Origin: Ricinus communis
Lineage: Eukaryota > Streptophyta > Magnoliopsida > Malpighiales > Euphorbiaceae
DNA length: 64,000 nt
Assembly: GCF_019578655.1 (NCBI RefSeq)
Contig: NC_063257.1
Coordinates: forward strand, 12,958,001-13,022,000
Direction of reading: 5' to 3'
Translations under genes and position numbers: made by a program
Notes under the pieces: model-generated
Databases searched by the model: none
Told to the model about the DNA's origin: nothing
What the model saw: the letters and a program-made list of their open reading frames with translations, nothing else
Part shown: positions 57,733 to 64,000 of the stretch, piece by piece
How the letters are laid out: the number at the start of each line of letters is the position of its first letter
Numbering within the stretch: the first letter of the stretch is position 1

Positions 57733-59100
57733 CCATAGTTAGTTTCGATCCAGTTAGCCTATTTTTTTTAAAGAAAGCAAATAATATAACTGTCAAAAGA
57801 AACCGGTAATTGTTCAGTTTTAAATAATGTGTTTAATAAATTACTTTTTAGTGGTTGTTGGTAGCTTTTAAAACTTCGTATCGACTTCAAATTAAATTTT
57901 TTTGTGAATTTCTCTATTAATTTAAATACAGTAACTAAATTATTCCTTTCTTTATTTAAAACTCTGAATTAAAAACTCAAAAGATCATGCCCTTCTCTTT
58001 ATGAATTATGTTGATTAATTCTTTCAATGCAATAGGATATATCAAATATGAAACACTTTCTGCATGAAACTAATCTTTTATTATACAACATTATTGATTG
58101 CCTATTAAAATGCAAAACAAAATTAATCTGAGACATCTTATAATAAACTATTATAATTATTCATATCTTTTTATCATTATTATTATTATTATTTATTATT
58201 ATTTCTTTATTCAATTAACGACCATGCTATAAAATACTTTTTTACTAGATTATTTTTTCATATTCTTAAATATATTTTTTTACCAATTATAAAAACAATA
58301 TATATATATATAATTAAATTAATATCTATATTAATTATTAAACCATAAACAATTACAATTACAATTATAAATGATTTTACCAAACACAATTATCAATAGC
58401 TATCAGCTACAGCTACTAATAGTAACAATATAGACAAACAGAATCTAAATATAACTAAATAAGAGTTGCATGTAGGTAATTTATGCTTCTTTTTTTCTTT
58501 TTCTTCTTACTAATCTTATCCTAGCTCGGTTTCTAACAAGAAAAGCTAAAAGTAATTAATTCTGCATATGGTTTCGGAGCCAACTCACACTGAAAACATA
58601 AATCTATTTATAATTTGGTTTGAACTGGTATATCTCCAATCAAACATGTTCAAGTTAAACAAATCTTTTTAGGATGATTACTATTTTCTTCTATATTTTT
58701 ATGTATTATACTAATTACTTAACATTTAAAAATTATATTTTTATATTTTTTATTTTATAATCTTATACTAAAAATTTCTTTCGTCGGAATTTCTGTTAGT
58801 GAATAGTTATTTAGGTTTAATTTTATACTATTTGTCTCTTGATTTTTTGTAAATTGCTTTTTATATTTTATTTATTGCATTAAAATTTTTATGTGTTTTA
58901 AAAGTCAATGCAATTAAAGAACTAAATTGATAAAAAAAAAACTATAAAAACAATAAGAATAATATCTATTTTACTTTAATAATTTAAAGTTAAATTATAA
59001 TTAAAATATTTAAATTTTTGTAGAATTTAATTATGTTAAAAATAAAAATAATTAAAAAACGCTAGTTAATTATTTATATATATATATATATACTAAAACT
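57733..59100. other. Intergenic DNA
   Basis: AT-rich, with no gene. Includes the hAT-like words at 58376-58443 and an ATT run at 58172-58205. Confidence 0.5.
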
Positions 59101-59109
59101 GAATTTTGC

Positions 59110-59475
59110 ACAAAAAGCAAGAAAAACGTATTCGCCATAGTTACGATATCCTTTGCAGATAATACTACTAGCTCTTGACTTAAGGGGCAGTAAGTAGCTC
59201 ACCAATTTTGGGTGTACGCGTCCCGTAGTCTAACTGGTACTCATGTCTTCTATAGCAGTATGGTATATGTAATGTTGTTGGTTCCAGGTTGCCCTTAGAG
59301 ATTGAACGTCGACTTATCTTATTACCGTTCAAGCTAAGACAGCGCTGATAGCTTGTAGTGAACAGCCCCCTTATGAAAGTGAAAGCAAGCGAAAGCAGCC
59401 TTTGGTACTTAATTAAGGTTTGGAAGCCTTGCAACTATGATAGAAAGCCGTTTGCTTCTTGCCAAAGCCTGTAAT
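59110..59475. other. Probable organelle-derived insert, mitochondrial type (NUMT)
   Basis: A sharply bounded stretch of near-even base composition inside very AT-rich DNA. Its style (gcaagcgaaagcagcc, ggtttggaagccttgc, cttttgccaaagcc-like words) is that of plant mitochondrial intergenic sequence. The only frame, 59180-59434 minus, resembles no protein I know. Assigned by composition and style only. Confidence 0.45.
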
Positions 59476-59732
59476 AAATAAATTATAAGAAATAATTTGT
59501 ATATTATACCAAATATCAAAGGGCAAATAGTTAAAAATAAATCTAGTTAATGGTTGTTTAATAAAAACTATAACTTTTAAATATTAAAAAATAACTAGAA
59601 AATATATACCTCATCTTTTTATCACTAAACCGCAAGGCTCAATGATAATAATTATGAACTTGACCATGTTATTTAATATTCTGTAGTTGGGGCATAGTTG
59701 TATGGTCTTGTTCTAAAAGAAAAGGTTTCTTA

Positions 59733-59805
59733 GGGTTAGTATAATTGGCAAGGTAGAGTACTAATTTATCTTTTCAACTAGAGTTTGATCCTTACTGGGA
59801 TCACT
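59733..59805 (+). repeat. tRNA-like/SINE-like sequence (weak)
   Basis: gttagtataattggcaaggta resembles a pol III A box region and gagtttgatcc (59783) a B box, about 45 bases apart as in tRNA-derived SINEs. Too diverged for a tRNA gene. Confidence 0.3.
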
Positions 59806-62800
59806 TGGGTAATTTATTCATGAAGGTACTAAGCCAATATGGCTTCTGATATAGATAAAGAGAAATGCTTAAAAGAGATGAAATTAACCCTTGTGAATTA
59901 ATAGAGATAATATAGTATTTTTCATCTTTTTTTCTTTATTATTTGACACAATTACTCTTTCTAATTAAAATTTAACTTTAAAATTTTTCCTTTAATTAGT
60001 GCTTATTTTATTTTTATAAGGAAAGTAAATTTCCCCTACTATTTTCCTTTTCAGTCTTTTTTTTACTATGTTAATTAAGATTTATTTAAAATTTGAAATT
60101 ATAATATACATTACCATAAACAAATAAATGGAGAGAGTTGACCATTTCAAATGTAACTTTATATACAAACAAATCTCCAGAAATAATTTAATCCATTCCA
60201 TTATTTACATATTTAAACATCATTCTATAATTTATGAATGATTTTATATGATCACGGTATCAAACAATATAAGCATGGTCAATTAATTTCTTTTATTTCT
60301 TAAAAATATTATATAATATTTACATAATTATATAAACTTATTAAGTAAAATCACAAATAAAATATTTAAATATTATTGTAAGCAATAATAATCTTTATTC
60401 ATTATGTAAGAGAATAGATTATAAGAAATTATATTATTATAAGGATCAAATTAAATGTGAATATCCCCTTTATTTTTGTATATATATAACCTTTGTTATT
60501 GAAAAAAGAATTATTAACTTCAAGAAAATAATAATGCTTTCTGCAATTGGGTCTTAATGCAATGTTTCATTTTTTATAAAGAGAAATAAAAAGGAAAATC
60601 ATTATTTCCTCCTTAAAAGGCACAAAAAGAAAATTATAAAAGGAATAAGTGTTTTCAAACAAAAAGGAGCTAAAATTATTTGGCCATACAAAACAACATA
60701 ATAATAAAGATATTTATTTGGAAGGAGGAGAGGCTAATAATTGTGAGGGAGTGGCTAATAATAACTAAGGGTCCACCCCGCTCTTGCATGCTTCTCTGAC
60801 TCCATATATCCTTCACCGCTTACCGGCGGCTGTAACCATAATGATAATAATAATAATATTATTATTTTTTAAAATTATTATATATTTATCATCGATTTTA
60901 ATATATAATTTTTAATTTTTATAAATATTAAAATTTTATTTTAATATCATTTAATTATAAGTTTTAATAAAATTTACCAGTTAAATTTGTTGTTGTGTTT
61001 TGAGCTCTAATGATAATAATATAAAAAAGAAATTAAATCGCTAATTTTATTATTAAATTATTTAAAATCTAAGTTTAAATTAAATATTAAATTTTAAATT
61101 TTTAGATTTTTATTTTATCTTTAATTATTTTAAAATTTTAAAATAAATATCTATTTCAATTTTAGAGAAAAATAGAGGATAAGAAACATGTGCTACTCTC
61201 GTAGAGTAACAAACACCAAAACAAGATCATGATGAAGCCACATTGCCAACGAAGGAGGAGCTGTGTGATAAAGATGCAATCCAAATAAGTGATAGCATGA
61301 ATTATTGAAGAACCGTGCCACCTTTTTATTAATTTAACTTATTTTTAAATTTTTGTTCAATGACAGTATCTCAAATTTTTTTGATTAAAAACTTATTTTA
61401 ATCAGAAGGAATTCAACTCAAATGTATGATACCTATTCAGAAGTTTTCACAACTCAATCATATATGACCAAATTATCAAAACTTTGACCCTTTCGAATTT
61501 TGTTTGTAACTCACTGTAGGCTCGGAAAATAAAAAAAATATATGTACGAATGATATATCCAGCAATAAGAAAAAAAGAAAAGAATTGAATAGAGAAATTC
61601 TCAAACATTTAGTAATATGAAATGTATCGATATTAATGGTGGCTCATTATTTTATTAAATTATTTTTCAGAATAAAAAAAATTGGGTAAATACAAATTTA
61701 GAAATTTTATAGAAATTTATATAATAATAAATAAATAAATAAAGAGGGAGAGAAGATTGAGTGGGGCATAGGGTTGGTGGCCAAACGGATTTGACAGTAA
61801 CACAGAGATATCAGATACGAATGCATACGACAAACCACCCAGCCGCCTTCCACTATACATTCCCCTCCTCTTTTCTTTTTTTCCTCATTTATATTTATTT
61901 ATTTAAATATTTACAATGTATTTTATAAAAATTACTCATCCTTACAGAACTTCACCTGTAGCAACAGACAAAAGTCATTCCAAATTTGAGATGCGGCGAC
62001 AGGGGAGTAACCTTCTATTTGTTAATTAAAGATATATGCAATTATGTTCCTCAGTTTTAAGCTGAAAACTGATTGTTAATTGGTGCTAAATTGCGGATTG
62101 ATTGATGGTAATTGATATTTTTGTTTAGTACAATATTATTTATTGTTGGAGATATTATTTATTTCTAAAATATTTTATTTTTAATAATGAGTTAACTAAA
62201 TAGTTTATAATAAAAAAATAGGATTAAAATTTACATGTCACCAATAAAAATTCTGATTTTTAGATATTATAATTATAACTATTTATCTAGAAAGTATTAA
62301 TTTTTGGAATAATAATTATTTATTATAAATTATAAAAATTAATTATATTAAAATAATTAGAAAAAAATTATTATTGCTAATATTTAATAAGATTTTATTA
62401 TTTAAATAAATAAAAAATTAAATAACCTATTAACTAATATGAAAAATTTGTAAAAACTAATAAAATTAACAACTGATTGAAATTAAATTAATTATTAGAT
62501 ATTAATTTTTAAATTTTACTAAACATGTTTAATAAAATTGTTGAATGAGAAATAACTACTAGCTTGCACACAAAACTTTAGAGCAAATGTCCAATAAACA
62601 TATGTACACTCGAATATTAACATAGTCAATCTTTCTATATTTAGTATTTAATAAATTAGTAGTTTTATTAATTCATACATCTTTTCAAAAATCAACTTTA
62701 TTTCTCATTAGATAGTTAATGAATTCTTTTAATAAAATCTAATAAAATATAAAACTAGTTTTTTTTAATGTTTATATTTGACAATAAATTTAAAATTTCA

Positions 62801-63765
62801 GATCTTATCAATAAAAAAAATTTCTATATGTGCCACAGATGAAAGAAAATAAAGGAAGAACTAAATCATTTATAAAAAAAAGTATAATAATCATGAAATT
62901 ATTTTAGAACATAGCAATCAATTTTTAAATATAAAAAATAATTATTCAACTTAAATTTTTAAAATAAATTTTACATTTTATATAGTAATTTATTATATTT
63001 ATATATGACTTATTTTAAATATATTGATTTTATAATTTTTTATAGTTTTCATTCTTCATAATTTTAATAACTTGGTATTTATAATATTTAATACTTTTTT
63101 AATCTACAAAGTATATTGATTTCAGAAGAGTTCGCCGTTCATATAAATTACTTTTATGTTTCAATTTTGAATCGATTTAAATAATTCAGTTCAGTTCAAT
63201 TACAATTTGTAAAAAAAATTAATATCATATTATAATAGTAATTTACTCTTATTTAAGTTGATTCAATTCCAACATAATTTCTATTTACTGTTTTAGCTTT
63301 TGTTTAGTTTTTCAGTTAAGATGGAAATTATTAAGATCTATATTTATTTTTAATCACAATATTTATTTTGTTACAAGTATAAATAAAAATATTTTAAAAT
63401 TATTATTATATTATCTACATCTGGTCAATTAAGAATTTTCAAGTGGACGCACTAGAACTAGTGGATTTTGCATTGGAGTTTTTATTAGTATATAGTAATT
63501 GTATAATAAAAAATTTAATAAGGGTATTTTTAATGAAAAAATAGTTTAAATAACAGTATTAATTAAAAAAAAAAAACTGAAAACTTTTAATCTTTTTGTA
63601 AATTAAATGTCACCAATCAAAATTGGAAGAAACAAGAATTCTACTTGAAAAAGCTATGCCAAATAGATATACAATAACACTAACACAATCACTTTCAAAA
63701 ATTAAAAAAAAAAAAAAAGAAAAAGAAATTAATTATGGTTTGGAGAATTACAAATAATTGGAGCA
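59806..63765. other. AT-rich intergenic DNA
   Basis: Nearly 4 kb with no supportable gene. Small less-AT-rich patches lie at 60725-60840, 61185-61320 and 61760-61870, none with a family match. Confidence 0.6.
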
Positions 63766-64000
63766 ATGGATTTGGTGTGTCCTGAAAAGACCCAAACATT
63801 CAGTATTCACTGTCTATCGTACTTTACAAGCAAAACTCCAATTTCAATTATTAAGAATTATTATATTTGCTTTCAAATAAATAATTTATTAAAGTTGTAT
63901 ATCCCGCCACGTGCTTTGACTATGGACAGCCTAACTCTCTTTTTTTCTTTTTATTTTATGTGAAGGTGCACTCCCTCTGTCTCCTCCTTAGTCAATTGAA
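63766..64000 (+). promoter_or_regulatory. Promoter-like region at the window edge
   Basis: CCACGTGC (63907) is a G-box, followed at once by a W-box-like TTGAC. The last 40 bases are ctccctctgtctcctcc-type leader sequence. A gene probably starts just beyond the window. Confidence 0.35.

Noticed and set aside
59180..59434. 84-residue minus-strand frame as a gene
   Set aside because: Lies wholly in the organelle-like insert; no known protein pattern.
59733..59805. Functional tRNA gene
   Set aside because: The box spacing is tRNA-like, but no acceptor stem or complete cloverleaf can be drawn by eye.
1..64000. CRISPR arrays, operons, phage or bacterial defence systems
   Set aside because: The repeats seen are microsatellites, transposon arms or tandem duplications; genes are plant type with introns.

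Overview
The window is nuclear DNA of a flowering plant, almost certainly a eudicot. It is strongly AT-rich, its genes have GT-AG introns, it holds plant-specific gene families (an LRR receptor-like pseudokinase, a LEA-2/NHL membrane protein, a cytokinin-response-factor type AP2/ERF regulator), and it carries plant transposons of nearly every class plus organelle-derived inserts. The species cannot be fixed from what is seen; the style would suit Malpighiales, but that is only a guess.

Layout. 1-10 kb is AT-rich intergenic DNA with one long-TIR element. 10.0-14.7 kb holds a receptor-like kinase gene (leader exon, long leader intron, two coding exons). 15.3-16.2 kb holds a LEA-2 membrane protein gene on the same strand. 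16.2-23 kb is intergenic, with a two-copy 303-bp tandem repeat and two further long-TIR elements. 23.1-36.1 kb is a decayed replication protein A (RPA1)-like gene split by a complete 10.85-kb Athila-type Ty3/gypsy retrotransposon. The retroelement has TG...CA LTRs, a tRNA-Asp primer site, two polypurine tracts and a perfect 5-bp target duplication (CATGT). 38.6-40.0 kb is a solo LTR with its own target duplication (TGGAG). 42.1-44.2 kb is a CACTA (En/Spm, Ptta type) transposase remnant with subterminal repeats, followed directly by the 3' end of a LINE (zf-RVT and RNase H) up to 45.2 kb. 47.2-48.35 kb is a reverse-strand copia gag remnant with a decayed primer site, and 48.57-48.86 kb is a nuclear copy of the plastid 16S rRNA 5' end. 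50-51.6 kb is an element rich in AGCTCG-like words. 52.0-53.3 kb is the intronless CRF gene with a short upstream ORF. 53.3-64 kb is intergenic, with a dispersed-repeat copy, a hAT-like MITE, a GC-richer insert that looks mitochondrial (59.1-59.5 kb) and, at the right edge, promoter-like DNA.

Only three loci look like intact host protein genes: the pseudokinase, the LEA-2 protein and the CRF factor. They do not form a pathway; the rest is mobile DNA in decay. The strongest signal is the nested Athila-into-RPA insertion. Nearly all of the element's nonsense codons are explained by C-to-T or G-to-A changes, as expected for methylated, silenced DNA, and the plastid insert shows the same bias. 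I found no CRISPR, operon or defence-type system and none is expected here.
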